A DNA stretch of 64,000 bases from positions 1 to 64,000 of the forward strand of contig WBMZ01006384.1 in NCBI GenBank assembly GCA_013400975.1. The letters are read 5' to 3'. Shown here piece after piece: positions 31,445-45,592 of the stretch (position 1 is its first letter; the number at the start of each line of letters is the position of its first letter). Source of the DNA: Atrichornis clamosus. Its lineage: Eukaryota; Chordata; Aves; Passeriformes; Menuridae. The position numbers were made by a program, and so were the translations under genes. The notes under the pieces are model-generated. The model was not told where the DNA came from, did no database searches, and saw only the letters and a list, made by a program, of their open reading frames with translations.

Positions 31445-34400
31445 TGGAGAAACACTTTAGATAAGATGATGTAACACTCATTGTAAATCTCATCCTGTTG
31501 TTTCCCATATTTGGGCTTTCTTCTTACTAGTTCAGAGACTCTGAAGCTTCCAAAATGAAATAAGCTTACTTAGGAAAGATTTTGTTGGCATGTGGGTTGT
31601 CATTGTAGCCTGTTAGAGAAAGATATTCTGGGCAGTCTGACCTCTGTCACTTTGTGCCTACAGAACCACTCCTTGCAAAAGCTGGACTTCAGCATGTGGT
31701 AATTCTGTAAGACAGACCTTCCTCAGCTTGCTAGTGACGATGATCTCCCAGGTAAGTTTATAGATATAATCTGGTTATGAATATGTGATTGATATTAACC
31801 TTACATCATCTTCGTAAGACTTCCTTTTGTCATGTTAGGGTTATCATTGTCTAAGATATTGGAACACTCTATCACAAGAAACTAATCATTTGTAGGGGTA
31901 GATTGGCATGGCCACAAAATAAGGCAGGGACTACTTGTCTCCCTATTTATAATTCTAAATGCTAGCCCCAGTAATCTTTAAGTTCTGCTTTGACCTCTGT
32001 GTGCTGAGGATTAAGGATGGATGAAGCAGAATGAAAACTAGCTTGTCATGGCTGAGCTCCTTGCATTAGCAGCTGTTAACCATGCAGTGGGTTACAGGGA
32101 CAGGCTGCCATGAGTGAAAGGAACACTCAGAAGGTGATTTACAACTTTGTCTAAATAATACATGCACTACTTGGTGAGCAAAGCACCCATAGGGGAATGC
32201 ACTGGGCTTTGAAAACAGGTAAGTAAACCACAATCTGTTCCAGCCGTTGCTCCCAGCTGAACTGCAATGAGAAGGACCAGCACTCCCTTCCACCTCAGCG
32301 GGCAGACACTCAGGGGGTGCTGAGGTCCAGCCTCGGGTCCAGCAGCATTCCTGTCCAGAGGCATCAGGGATGATACAATTGTTTCTCTGACAGTTTACAT
32401 CTTGTTTGGGAATTCAACCAGGAGGGAAGAGCCCCTGGAGGAGCATCATAGATGGGTGTGAAAAGCCAGCTGGACATGATACACGTTTCCATCTTTGATC
32501 ATGAAAAGAGAAAAGGAGGGGTATAGAGTAATTAAGATGTGATGAGTTGGTTGCATTTACCTCGCTGCCAAATCTGTGCAAGTAGAAACTGATCTCTTTG
32601 CCTTGATGGTGATATTTTACTGGAGTCCTTCCCCTGTTCCTGTTGCTGAGCTCTGGCATTCACTTTGGCTGGACCACGCTGCCTGTGAGCAGCATGCAGT
32701 GAGTAGGGCAGACACAACGGGGTGCGCGCTGGATTGATGGGCTATGGCACATGCACTCAGTCATTCGGGGTTTGAAGGGTATCCAGAAATTCCCAGAAAA
32801 TTGCCCAGCAGCCTGCTCCATAAGTACAGCTTCTGGCTAGAAAAGGAGTATCTTTCTAGGGAATTGCAATTTGTTACGGTATCCCTAACACTTAGGTATT
32901 TACCAGGCAGATTCTTTGAAAACAGACTTCACGAGCTGAAGCCCACAGTACTTCCCTGCTGTGAACACGGAAAATACAGCACCATGGCAAGACTGCCCCA
33001 GCAGTCACTGCAGCTTGTGACTGCCCCATCTCTCAGTCGCATTGCTAAACATCTCAATCCTGCTCTCTGCCTTCCTGGATTCCCTCATCCCCAGTATGCA
33101 GCATTGCCCAGGCCTCAGCCAAGTGGCTGCTGTCTTCCCTTTGTGCAGAAGGACTGGTTTTAGGGAGAGATGGGGCATACTGAAGAACCATGACCTGGTA
33201 CAGGAAGACAGGAAGGTCAGAGAACGCAGCGAAGACCCCCAAGCCTGGGCCTAAAAGCAGCTTTTGGCTGGTTTTGATGGCTGACAGAGGACACCTGATA
33301 TCTGTAGTCCGTTCATCAAAACTGGGATCCTCCAAGCTGAGTTCAGACACTGTGCTGTACATTCATTTCACCCTGGCTTCTCCCAGACATCCTGTGTGTC
33401 AACAGGGCCACATCATCATCCTCCTGTGGCTGGAGAGCCCAACAGGGCACTCACACAGTGCCCTCTGCCACGTGGGCCTAACACGGGCTGATATGTCTGA
33501 TTTGTGCTGGTGGTATCTGAGTCCTGTTATGGGCCAGCCCAGTGTGGAAAAATCTTTGGATACTTTTCTATCCTTGTTTCTTTGTGAGGGCGCAGCTGAG
33601 CTTTATGTTTGCTATGTACAAGTCAAGGTAGGACAGCCCCTTTGAGCTCTGTTTATTAAAAACCCTGGCAGTAGAAAGCAACAGAACAAGCAGTGTATAC
33701 ATTTTTGTCATTACACTTATTACCTTCCAAAACTTTCTGCCAAATTGGCACAGAAATGCAGGAAAACAGGAGTTGCTGCAACTATGAAAAATGGGTGGTT
33801 TCACTCAACACATGCTGTACTATATTAGGAGGTCTACAAGTAGTGCTTAACTGGAAATGGAGTTTCTTCAGCGCCAAGCCATGAATAATTACAGTAAATA
33901 AAAATTGAAGCATGTTTTAAATGTATTTAATTTAAGACGAGATTTAAGACATGAACAGTTCCCTCAGACATAAAATCTGTGTTTAATAAATAATTCAATA
34001 AACACTTTGTGTTTCTTCAGAGCCAAGCATAAACAAAAACGCAATGTCATGGCTGTGAGCATTATGAAAACCAGGGAGGTAACTGAGGGCTTTCAAAACT
34101 TGATCCATTCCTCCAGGAACTGATAGGGAGAAACAGGGACTCGTGCCATTGTGGCACTCTTTCTTATGACTGATGTTAATGGGAAAAGCTGTAGTTCCAC
34201 AGTCCTGTAAAACAGCAAGTTTCTTGCACCTTCCATGAAATAAAACAGGTTGTTTCTTGGGCAGTGGCTAGAGTCTTTTTGCATACCTACATAGTTTAGA
34301 AGATCAAAGGAAGGGGGTAAAAAAAAAAGTGAAGAAATCTTGACACACTGATGATTCAGTAGCAGTAAGTTTCCCTTTTTTACTCTCTGACTGGAGGTCA

Positions 34401-37400
34401 ATTGCCCAGACTAATGTCTCTCAATATCCTGGTTGGCTGAGAGGCTGCTGAGAACCAAAAGCAAACTTCAGTCCTGCTATCATGAGAAAAAGGCAGTGCC
34501 AGCTCCAAAGCAGCCACTCCATGAGCCTGAGAGGCAGATGGGTAAGATGAAGACCAGCTGTGACAGATGGGCATCTGCTGGAGGCTGGGTTCAAATGGGG
34601 ATGATACCATGCTGACAAGGGAGAGAATGCTACCCTAATCTTGAATGGATATGTGTTTTAATATTCCCCATTCACATTTATGACATTTTCTCTCTCCACA
34701 CCTTTCCTTTATCTTCCTTTTTCCTCTCATTCATACTACTTTCTTCCACTTGACATTTTTACCCTTGGCTTTTTCCCTATTCTTTCTCAACATCTATGTC
34801 TTTTGCCTGTCCCTCTGTCTCCCTCTTTATGGTTCAAATTATCCCTGCCAAATTGGAAAGTCAGTACTCTTCCCAAGACAGAGAAGAGATTAGAAGCATC
34901 AACTCCATTTGTGGCATGCCACCACCTGCCAAATAGACAGAGACGATTAAATCCTGATGTTCTGGCTTGCAGCAGATCTCCACATCCAGTTCAGTGCAGT
35001 TTATTCTCTTTACAATTAGACAAAGCCTATCTGAAGTGTTCTGCTTCCCCTGTGCCATGCCAGGGGGTCAGGCAGGCATCACAGAAGGTCTGGGGAGTTT
35101 GGGTTTCCAACACGAGACTGCAGCACAGCATTGTCCTTCCACTCTCCCATTTCCTCCCAAATAACCTCAGAACAACTTATTTTTCCCTTTCTCAGCATCT
35201 TTTTTTCAGCTACCCACCTGGCTCCTCCTGAGCAGAGAGAGACTCTGGTTTGGAGCCTGGCTCCTGGCTGGTGACCTGTTTCCCTGTGGCTAGGGAGGAA
35301 TTTCCAGAGGACGAGTGGTATGCACGCTGCTCTCAGGGGAACTGGGGGACTGCCAAACCAAACCAGCAGACTGGGCCAGGAAAGGCCTCACATATGCTTT
35401 CACCAGAGGAAAGGAATGTTTGTGGAAACTGGGAGTAGTGGAGCTTATTTAACTTTGCTTCTCTCCTCCTCACATTCTTAGACTCAAGCCCAGCGCTGAG
35501 CTGGTGCTGCCACAAGCAGTGTGATAGTGAGACAAGTGGAGACAGGTTATTGCTGCAGCCTGGAGTGTCTCAGGGAGGGTAAAAGGAGTTCCTGGCTGAG
35601 GGTTGGTCACTGAGTAGACACAGGAACACCGCAACTTGTGGTGCAGAGTCAGGCTAGTTTAATGTCTCTGAATGAGCAAGTATGCTGTAGGGGATATATC
35701 ATAAAGCTGCCATAGCAGAAAATGAACAAGACTGTGGCCTCATTCCTGAGAGTGAAAAGCTCCTGTTGACTTCTGTTGTGCTGGTTTGCACATTTAAGTG
35801 CTTTTAAAGTTAAAGTAAAGTTAAAGCAGGTTTGCCTCCTTCAAACCAAGACACTCACACGGCTCCCTGTTTTCTGCAGCCAGATCCATGTACCCAGCTG
35901 GCTTCTCTGCACCTTGGATGGACTCAGCTCCCCTCAGCAAAGCCACGGGGGTGCAGGGACATTCACAGAGCCCTGGCTGTGCCTGTGGGCCATCACCAGC
36001 TTCTCCTCCAGCACCCTGGGCTTGCCCTGTGGGTCCTGCCCTGCCTTGAACCCACAAACAGGCACTGCATGCAAAGTTAATTGCTGTACCACTCAGTTCT
36101 TTACCTCAGCAATTTACATCTTGCCTGTCGCTATTTGAATAATCAGAGCCTCTGCAGCCTGATGATGTTCATTAAGACCTGCTGACTTCCCTTTCAACTA
36201 GATTGTACTATTCAGTGCTTCTGACAGGATTTCTTTCTGCGTGAGAAGTCATTACACTCCTGCTGAATTTGGCATGATTCACCCCAAGAAAACAAGGAAA
36301 GCACTTTATGCTTCAGAAACAGAATTGAAGAAAAAAAAAATCACAGCTATTGACAATACACAGAACTACACTCACACAAACATCCTGAAGAGATCTGGGG
36401 CAAGTGATTTAATGACTCTGTGCCTCACGATGAAAAGGGATGCTAACCTTTCCTCTCCTTAATTACACTGAAATTTCTTTGGAGAAGGGAAGATTATTTT
36501 TTATTTTGTGTGTTTGCATAATGCCAGGTACCAGTGAGACCTCTGGGCCCAATAGTTGAGTATAAGATAATCAGGAGGGGACTTACAGTGTTTTACAGTC
36601 TTTTCATGAGTACAAGCATTATTTCGTTCATCACAGACCTGCTTCACCTATGGAAGCGAACACTGGCTGATCAATACGCATTAAGAGCAGTGAGGGGGTT
36701 GTTAAAGGTGAGGTGAAGGGACCTATTTCCGTGTGAAAGTGTAAGGAGGGATTTAAAGGGCAGGAGGTGCTTCCAAGCTGGACTCTGGCTGGGACATGAG
36801 ACCTTACACAAACTGATCCAGAACCCATGACAGTTCCATACCTGGGACTGAGGCAATAGATCTGACACTACAGCATGCAGGAATCCTGAAAAAAAAATTA
36901 CCAAAGTGGCAGCAAACGTCTTACTGACTTGCCAGTCCTCAATACTGGAATGCAACTGGGTTCACTAGGAAGATTCTACTGGTGCCACCTTCAGCAAAGA
37001 ATTCCTATTTAGTCTAGCACATATCAAAGAGAAAACAGCTTTACCTCATGTGTCTTCCTCTTGTTGTTTACCCAGAATTCCTCAAAATTGTCTAGTTCCT
37101 CTCTCTATTTAACTTTTGATTCTGCCAACCAATTTATGACTGTGTAAGCAGTAAGCTTTAGCCATTTTTTGGCTGCTTCTCGTGGTGAATAAAGTCTCAG
37201 AATCACTTAGATCCTTCCTTCCTAACAACATGAGTGCTTTTATAGAGTACAATATCCATCTAAACTAAAATGTGGAAACTTCCATAATCTTTCTTCCCTC
37301 TGATCTCATCACAGTTTAGCATCATTGCCCTACAAGAGATTAGAAACTTTGATTTTTTTTCTTTTAAGCATCCTTTGCTTGTCTTTCAGGTATCCACTGT

Positions 37401-38136
37401 GAATTCTGTTCAGGGATCATCCTCCATGCAGGTTAAATTAATTAAGTCTGGCTCTAAAAGAGCATTTGGGGAATCAGGTCATGCTAGAATAGGTTTTGAT
37501 TACAGTCGCAGCCCTACCCAAATGGATATTTATCCTACTATGGTTAAAATCCATTCAGAGACTGATATTCCAGCTGCATTTGCAACACCAAGCAACTTTA
37601 CTAAAAACTAATCGCTTTCCAGACCTACTTCAGTCTTCTCTCTTCTCTTCCTGCAATACTGCTTTGTTTGATAGTTCCAGGCTGTCACCACAGCCGGATC
37701 TGCCACAAGGAAGGGAAAAGCTCTGTGTGTGCCACGCAGCAAAGCAGAGGGCAGAGGTGTCACAGCCAGGAGCAGCACGCCCAGATCAGCGTGGCACTGG
37801 GCCCAACCAGGGCCACGGCAGGGCTCACTCCCATGGGCACGTGCCAGGCACCTGGCTACGGCCCTCGGGACACCAGCTGGAGTCCCCTGCACCGGCCTGT
37901 GCTGGGCACGGCAGGCATTGCCTCATTCCGGGTCTGTGAGCTCTGCTCCGCACACCACTGTGCCATGCAGGTGTCTTACTTGCCTCCTCAGGTCATTAAC
38001 TCTAAAATATTTTCCAGACCTGCTTGGAAACATAATTGTGTCTTTCCTTTCTTCTAATTTCTTAAAAGGCAGAAAATATTCTTTTAATGCCTCCTTCCTA
38101 CTACTTACAGCGTAGGATGATTTGTCTTTGTGGATC

Positions 38137-38177
38137 TAATTTTAAGTCTATGACTTAAAGTCTATGACTTAAAATTA
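38137..38177. repeat. Palindromic 14-bp tandem repeat forming an inverted repeat
   Basis: The unit AAGTCTATGACTTA is itself a near palindrome (TAAGTC-TAT-GACTTA) and occurs twice with a 14-bp period. The outer ends extend the symmetry: TAATTTTAAGTC at 38137-38148 is the exact reverse complement of GACTTAAAATTA at 38166-38177. It could fold as one long or two short hairpins. Confidence 0.8.
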
Positions 38178-40487
38178 TACTCATCTCTTACACAGCTCTT
38201 TGCGAAATAATTTAGGAAGTAAAAGCATAGGTATATAATTTGTCTTCTTCAGGTCATCCAAATAAAATGCTAATTCCTCTGAATTTCAATCCCAGGCAAC
38301 TCCAGGAAGTGCTTCATCTCCTTACAGATACAGTTGCAATACTTGGTGCAGTAATAACCTGCACCAGGGGACCCCAGCCCACAAACATGCATTCCCAGGA
38401 ACTGGACAGACCTATGGAACAGACTCAGGGTAAGAGGGGAAAATATCTGCAGCACATCAATCACCCCCTTTGCAGCTCCAGTGAGGTCATTGCAATGGGC
38501 CCAACAAGCAGGGAAGTTGAGGCAATTGAGGCAGTTTTCCAAGTGATCACATGAGAGCCAGAGAAAAGGGAAATATTGCATTTTCTTCGTAAGAAATAAC
38601 ATTCTTTACAGCCAGGCTTAGACAGAATTGATGCTGTTTCATAGCATTTAATAGCTTTCATTTGCACTACATATTTCAAGAACTGGATAAAAATGGCTTT
38701 ATAGAAATTAAAGGAAGTTGAATAGATGCTATAACTTTTAAAATTCTGGTAGCTGGTCCAGCTGATGTAACTTCTTTTTACGCTTGGACCACATCTCTGG
38801 AAACCTCGTCACACATCAAATAAGCCCAGACCATAACCTGGTATACTTAAGGACCACTGGGTACACAAGTGTGGATGTGTTTGACCATTTGTGTTGCAAT
38901 TACGTGCTGTGTTCAGGCCACATTCCCTTTACTCGTGCTCTCCATCTCCATGTCAAACAAGTGTTCCTGTTGGGGGTGGGATCCCAGAAGCTGCTGGAGC
39001 AGGGAGTGCCTGCCTGTAAGCTTGCAGTATGAGATGCAGCAGGGAAGAGAGGCAAATAAGATAAAAAGGAGTAGGGAAGCAGGGCATGCTCTGATCTCCA
39101 AGGCACTCGATCTTTGCACACACAGCAGGGATCACAGCAAATGATCACAGAGATTAGAATACACGAAACACTGCTTCCTTATAGAATTACTGGCTGGCTT
39201 TCTAGTCACAGCCAGTCTTTCTTTCTCTCCTGCATAGTCTTACCACTCCTGGCACGGGAGAGCTGCCAGCCTGCTCCAGCTAAGCCCACAAGCAGAAGCA
39301 GCAGGCAAAAGCTGCTCACGTAGCAGCTGCTCCATCAAACCCACAAACTGAGCTACACAACACTACAGCAAATACTAAGAGTTTGCACTGTTGTGGGAAA
39401 ATCAATGAGGATGGGCTTTCTGTTCCTGCAAGTAGTTCCTTCTGCAGAAAACCTTTAAGGAAAGCAAATTCCTGGTGCTATCAAACAGCATTTGACTTTC
39501 ACCAGACACTAGAGACTGGGTAGAAAATAATGCACATGGACCAGATGGATCTGGATGGGACTGTAATGCTGCTTTTGAGGTCTGGAAGAAACAGCACAGG
39601 TACTCCCCAAAAGCATGAAACCTCAGTGGTGCTAGTACATCCTTTCCTCAATGATGTGTAAAAAGCATTTTACCTTCTTATTTTGTGTCTTTCAACATCT
39701 CCTTTTCCAGCTTCCACTGAGAGGTGAACTCACCCCTGCAGCTGCTTCTGCACTGCCCAAAAGCCACAACCGTAAGAAATCTGCATCCCCATTCCCTGAG
39801 AAAACACACAGAAAGCACGATACTCTTTGTGTGCCATTGATTAGAATTGGGCAGCCTTTACAGCAAATAAACTATAACCAGCTGAGATGAGATGTGCTAA
39901 TAAGGTTTCTCCTCAGGGAATAGACAACTCTTATAATGCTTATAAGGTTGGCTTCTGCTCTCCAGTGGATTGGTCCTTCTCAAAGTTTGGAAGGTCATTC
40001 TCAAAGATGGAAGCGACTGGCAAGCCGTGACACTGTCCCTGGTTACCACAGCTACATGGAGTTGGTTTTTTGCTTATTTTTTGTTGTCAAAACCCAGGAT
40101 TTGTTCCTTGGTTTCTCCAGCAAAAACATCTCTTAAGATCTGGATTTCTTATTTGGAAACTTACAAAATTAATACGACCTCACCTCTGCCAGTGCATAGG
40201 GAATAACACCGTCAGTAGAGACCTGAAATTATCTTTTCTCCCTAGACAGGAGCTTCAGAAAACCTGAGAGGGTAATTCCATACAGCTAAGCCTACAACAG
40301 GCTCAAGGAAAATTGAGGTGATGACAGGAAAATTCTTTCATCATCACTCAGGATCTTTTCTTTTTTATTCTGAACACATCCATCCTCAAGATCTAGCTTT
40401 GCCTGTGACTTCTGGGCCAGTGTCCACAGCTCAATCCAGCAGGCTGAGTGTGTGTGAGATTTTTAATACAAATGGCTGAGGCACTTT

Positions 40488-40513
40488 AAAAAAAAAAGAA
40501 AAAGAAAAGAATA
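40488..40513. repeat. A-rich simple repeat
   Basis: AAAAAAAAAAGAAAAAGAAAAG-type A-rich tract, 30 bases before a poly-T run at 40543-40557; together they could form a snap-back A:T stem. Confidence 0.7.
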
Positions 40514-40542
40514 AGGCACTCTGTTTTCTTGCCAGAAATGCC

Positions 40543-40557
40543 TTTTTTTTTTTTTTT
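40543..40557. repeat. Poly-T run
   Basis: Fifteen consecutive T bases. Confidence 0.9.
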
Positions 40558-42787
40558 CTCGCTCATTGATGCTTCTAAGCAGAGGGAAAAGGGAGATGAC
40601 AGTCTGGAGTTCCCAGTCTCCAGTCAGCACAAGTGTGTTCATCTTTTCTCACATCCGAGTTTTTCTGGAGCCAAAGCTTGCACGATTGGTTGCAAGGGCT
40701 GGGGATCCAAGGCTGTCCCAGTGCTTCCCAAGGAAAAAATGGTGAAAGCCAGACCTCGTTGTATACAATATTGACTGCTCATTTCTACTGCAAACAGCAA
40801 CTGTTGGCAATTAAAGCAAGACCTTTGCTCTACTGTTTAGTAAACAATCTGGACTAGAAGTCAACATGGAGATGATACACAGATCTGTCTTTCATTTCCG
40901 TCAGACCAGATGCTGATCTGCCTTTGCTTTTTCATTGCAAAACTCAAATCAGGAGTTGGATAAGGCTTAAATGACTGAGGTTTAACCTAAACCAGACTCA
41001 GTTGTCATTTGTGGAAGGAGGGAAGAGCTCTGAGGATGCAGAAGGGTGTGTTACGTCTCAGGACTCAAATTTTATCTTAGGTTTTGAAGCAATTAAAAAG
41101 TTAGGACCGTGCTTTGGCCCTCTCTAGATACTGCAGATTTGGCTGGGACTGGTTGGGCTGACACACGGTTCAGGGAAGTGGAATTCACTGAAGTAGTTAC
41201 TGCTGAAGGAGTCATGCCTCTAAAACTTCTTTAGAGCAGAACAGTCGCAGTAGCTGTGGAAAAGAAATCTGGTTTCCTTCTCACAGAATGACTGCATACA
41301 ATATTTGTGACAACTGAACTCCTTATCACAACAGGGAATGAATCTTCTCTTCCCTCTGAAGTCTCCAAAAACAAGCTCTAGAGCTTCCAGCTTGAAAAAA
41401 AAAATCTGTTTTCCCAAAAGGCGCAATAGAGTTCTGATGTTTTTCTTTAAATACTTATGGTAATTAAAATTGGACTTTAATAGTTTCATGAATTCCTTTT
41501 AGGGTTCTGATGTTGTTTAATTAAAATAAGTGTGTCAGTGAAGGACATCCTTAAATTGCATAGTGATTATTCCATGAATTTTTTTTTTAAATTTCTTTTC
41601 GCCGTTTCTAGGTAAGGTGATATCATTCTTCCAAACGGTGGGGTCATGGGGGTTTTTTAATATATATAGATCTAGTTCTGACTTCCTCACATTTTTATGT
41701 GTCATTCCTGGAACAACAAACCCTTACCTACAGAATTATGAGCTCTTATGATGACAATCTGCTCTATTTCCTCTCTTATACAGGAAAAGTAAGGTAAATG
41801 CAAGTACAATGACTCATGCATTATCATCCAAGAGTCTGATGGAAAGCTTGGGGAAAGAACCTGCCATGTCAAGTCCCAGGTCAATGCCCTGTCAGTGAGC
41901 TCCCAGTAACTCTAAGGAACAATTAAGCAGCCTGAGCAGAATTGCGTAGCTCTTCATTAATTCTCTCAACTGCTCCCCCTCCTTCAAAATCAAAACCAAA
42001 CCCAAATAGCAGACTAGAAGGGTACCAGCTATGATGAGGAAGACATGGGAGACTGGAGTAGGGAGGGAGGCATTTGAATGCTCTATTTTTTTTAGCAGAC
42101 TCTGGTTCCTTTAAACATCTGTGAATCTCAGTATCAGAACCAAAGAAATCTTTTGGGAGGTGCTTCCTTTCTCCACTTCCAGCAGCTGCTGAACCCCTGC
42201 CAAATACCAGAGGAAAGAATAAAACCAAAAAAGGGAAAGGACATCATCACTAGCTTTTAAGCAAGCATCTCCTATGCAATCCAATAATCCCCAAACATTC
42301 CATATGTTGCTGGCACACGCTGGAATACAAATATGTCACGACCATGTACTGTCCTGCTGGCAGCTGAAGCCTGGTAACACAACAGGTCACTTCCCCTGTG
42401 CTGTCTGTGCTCGTCTGTCAGGGCAGGGTAGCAGCATTCCCAGGCGCCTTGCACAACCTACACATTCCTGTCTTCACTAGCACCAGGTATCTGCCTGGTA
42501 GAGCAGATGATTTATGCCACCTGTGACCGCAAAGGTTTCACTTCAAGGTTTCATAACCTATCATTTTTGTTAATGCAGGAGTGAAATTAGAAGGAAGAGA
42601 GAAAGGCAAAAGTGCAGGAATGCAATTTTGGTTCTTGGGATATTTTATATATTTTTATTATAACGGAATAGAAATATATTTTTATCTTTTTGCACTTCTT
42701 CTTGTGTATTTTTCTATTTATCTATACATTTTTTAGCTGACCTGTTTAACGGAGAAAAAGAATTTCAGAGTTGGGAGGGACAAATTG

Positions 42788-42824
42788 TATATATATATGC
42801 ATATATATACATCTGTATATACTT
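42788..42824. repeat. TA-rich microsatellite
   Basis: Alternating TATATATATGCATATATATA, then CATCTGTATATAC. Self-complementary around the central TGCA. Confidence 0.8.
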
Positions 42825-45554
42825 GTATAATGGAACATAATTTCAGACCAAATCTACAAACTCAAATTTTTTGCTTAAATAGTTTTTCAGGTTTAAATCT
42901 TACCTCTGCTCCATCTGTGGGTCACAGTGGCATGAGCACTGTAATAGAACAGCAGCAGCACCAAAGTCTTCCAAAGCATCCTTCTCTTTAAAACACGTAT
43001 GTCTAGCTGTGTAGTAGCTTTTAAATTTCCCAGCTCCTTTCTTTTCAGGAATAAATAATGACTTTTCCTCTCCCCCTCCCCCTTTGCAGAAGAACCTGTC
43101 TGTTCTTCTGAGTACAGCTGAAGTCAGCGCACAGCTCCTCTCCCAAACCAAGTCTCCTCGGGATCAGGAAACTTACTTTCACAGACAGACTTTGTTTTTA
43201 TCCACATCTGGAATGACTCATAGTGCATGTGAATTTGCTGGCAGCTGGGTGAATAAATATCATTACATTTTTGTAGTTGAGTTTCATTTGTTATATGGGC
43301 CAGTTGGAATTTATTTCTGTCCAATAAACAGCCACAAGTAACTTCATTAAGAGGCGCTCTGGAATTGTGGCTGTGGAGCTACTCCTCTGTAACACAGGGG
43401 GCTATGCACTAACACCTGTCCAAGGCGAATCCCTCCTCTGGAATGATGGACAGCCGCCCTTGGACGCTTAAGTCAGGGAGTGGGGCATGTGCTCTGCAAG
43501 AACATTTTGCTACTGTGATTCATATAATCACTCCTTTATTAAGAACATATCATGCTGCCTTTAGACTTCAGCTCTGCAAGACAAGCCTGGCCTTTTCCTC
43601 CATTTGGCCAGTAGAGAGAACAGGGAGGCTCAAATCCTTAACTGGCTGTCGTTGATGGTACTGTGAGGAACACTAAGCAATCCTAAGGGCGACCTACATT
43701 ATCCAGGCTGCATGTGAAGGGGAGAAGCTTTAAAAAAAAAAAAGGCAATTGATAGTCATCTCCTTGCTGACGCTGGTGCCAAGGGACACAACTCTGGAAG
43801 AGTTTATCCCACACTGACTCAGCATGGAGGAAGCTGAAGGTAGGTCCTGTGCCTGACACAGCTTCAGCAGCAGCATCGTGGAGTGCTTTGGTGGGAATAC
43901 AGCACCAGCATATCAGCAGGTGGCTGTGTGTTGGAACAGACTGATGGAAAATAGGAATACAAGGAGTATCTACAGAACCAAGGGATAGGGGATACTCCAT
44001 TTGGTACCTAGAAGTGATGAGTCTAATTCTCTTCTTTCAGAGGTGGGAGTAAGCCAGTAACAAATCCACAGACATCTGTGAATTTATACCTGTGTAAAAC
44101 TGGCACATAAGAAAGGAGAGTCCAGCTCAGGAGGTATAAATAGAAGTATTAAGGGGGAGGATCAAGAGCTGGAATGACAGAGGGCACTGTGGCTCAGGAT
44201 TAATGTGCACTGGCAGGAAGGCATGGAGAAAACCTGTTCAACTCCTGTATGCCTGGTGCCAACATCTGGCTTTAGCCTCAGTCCCCTCATTCTTCTCTAT
44301 CCCAGCTGAAACACCAGCTGTAAAGGAAGGAGGAGGGTCAAATAAGGTTGTCTTGCTGAAGGCAATTCCACTTCTTTTCCTACATGCACAGATTTTCCGA
44401 TGCTCAGACTGCCTCAGGTTACTCCCACATGAACAGCACATGAATGTAAGACAGTATTTTACATGCCAAGGAGATGACAAAAGGTGCAATTCAAGCAGAG
44501 GGTGGCTCACCAACTCTATATGTACTCTTGTTACCATAACAAGTAAGGGATGGGTCTGAATGCAGGGTGATGTTTCATTAGCTTAACTGCATCAGCCCAA
44601 CTGCCCTGACATGATGATCTTAGTGCCAGCAGGGGCTGTGAACTAGGTGTTTCAAAGTCAGGTAAATGAGGGAGAAGCATTACTTGGGATGCCCCTTGCC
44701 GGCTTGAGAAATGAAAGAAAAACTTCCAATCCTGTGGAGTGACAAAGGAACTCTTCACAGTGTTATTTGGAGGGGGGTGGGTGGAAATTTCTGAGGTGCT
44801 GTATCATGTCATTGCTTACATTTAAGGAAATAACAGCTGATAAGGGAGGATTAAGGAGCTCAGAACGGCTCCATCTCCCTCTAAGCCAGAATCAGAACCA
44901 TCTTGTAGAAAGAGCCCTGCAGAACGGGTCTGTCTTCTGGCTGGCAACAACGGGACACTTTCTCTGCTTGTTAAGTGTCACTGCTCTGTATATCCAGCCT
45001 AGAAAGGTTGAGGAGAAGAATCCTAGGAATTTCCTTGCCTAATCCCCTCTCCACCTCCAGCCTCTGAAGTAAGCAGCATAGGAGCAACAGAGGAATTGCA
45101 GCTGAGACAGAAGAGATGTGTGGTAAGACAGGAATACATACATTTTCAGACCCTGGAGACGTTGCTCGGAAGTCATATAATATATGATCTTTTTAAATTA
45201 TTATTTATTTCTCCTTAATCTGAGTCTGACTACAGAATCCTCTCTAGCAAACCTTTCCTCATCTGAGCTCAGTTACAAACTCTACCCATCTGTGGTTCAA
45301 TGTCCCACTCCACAGTGCAGTCTTCAAGCATTACAGCCTTGACTGTTTCTCTGCATACACCACAACGGTATGGCAAATTTGCCTTTCAGACTCTGAATAA
45401 TGCACTCACATCTGTTTTCTTACAGCAAATGCAGCTGTAAATATAACAGGTCCATGTAAAATAAAGAATGCTTTCTCTGTAGCATCTCCTCAAGAAGTGT
45501 ACGTGTCCCTTTCCCCCCCTTAAAACTGTAAAACCTTTTTCTTTCTTATATGGA

Positions 45555-45592
45555 GATAGATATATATATATATAGATATATATATACATACC
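45555..45592. repeat. (TA)n/(GATA) microsatellite
   Basis: GATAGATATATATATATA, then TAGATATATATATACATA: TA repeat interrupted by GATA-like units, followed by a short CA tail. Confidence 0.85.

Larger units (their letters stand above)
28663..40000. other. Noncoding region upstream of FAM180A, part 1
   Basis: No exon of a known gene was recognised in these 11 kb. It contains an ATT trinucleotide repeat at 31416-31444, a palindromic tandem repeat at 38137-38177, and a GC-richer block at about 37680-37970 open in several frames. The longest frame, 183 codons at 34680-35231, is pyrimidine-rich and unlike any protein I know. Confidence 0.6.

Noticed and set aside
33660..33700. Signal-peptide-like MYTLLVLLLSTAR on the minus strand
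   Set aside because: The leader looks good but the only nearby GT gives phase 0, while FAM180A exon 21226-21326 needs phase 1. The donor (GTTTTT) is also poor.
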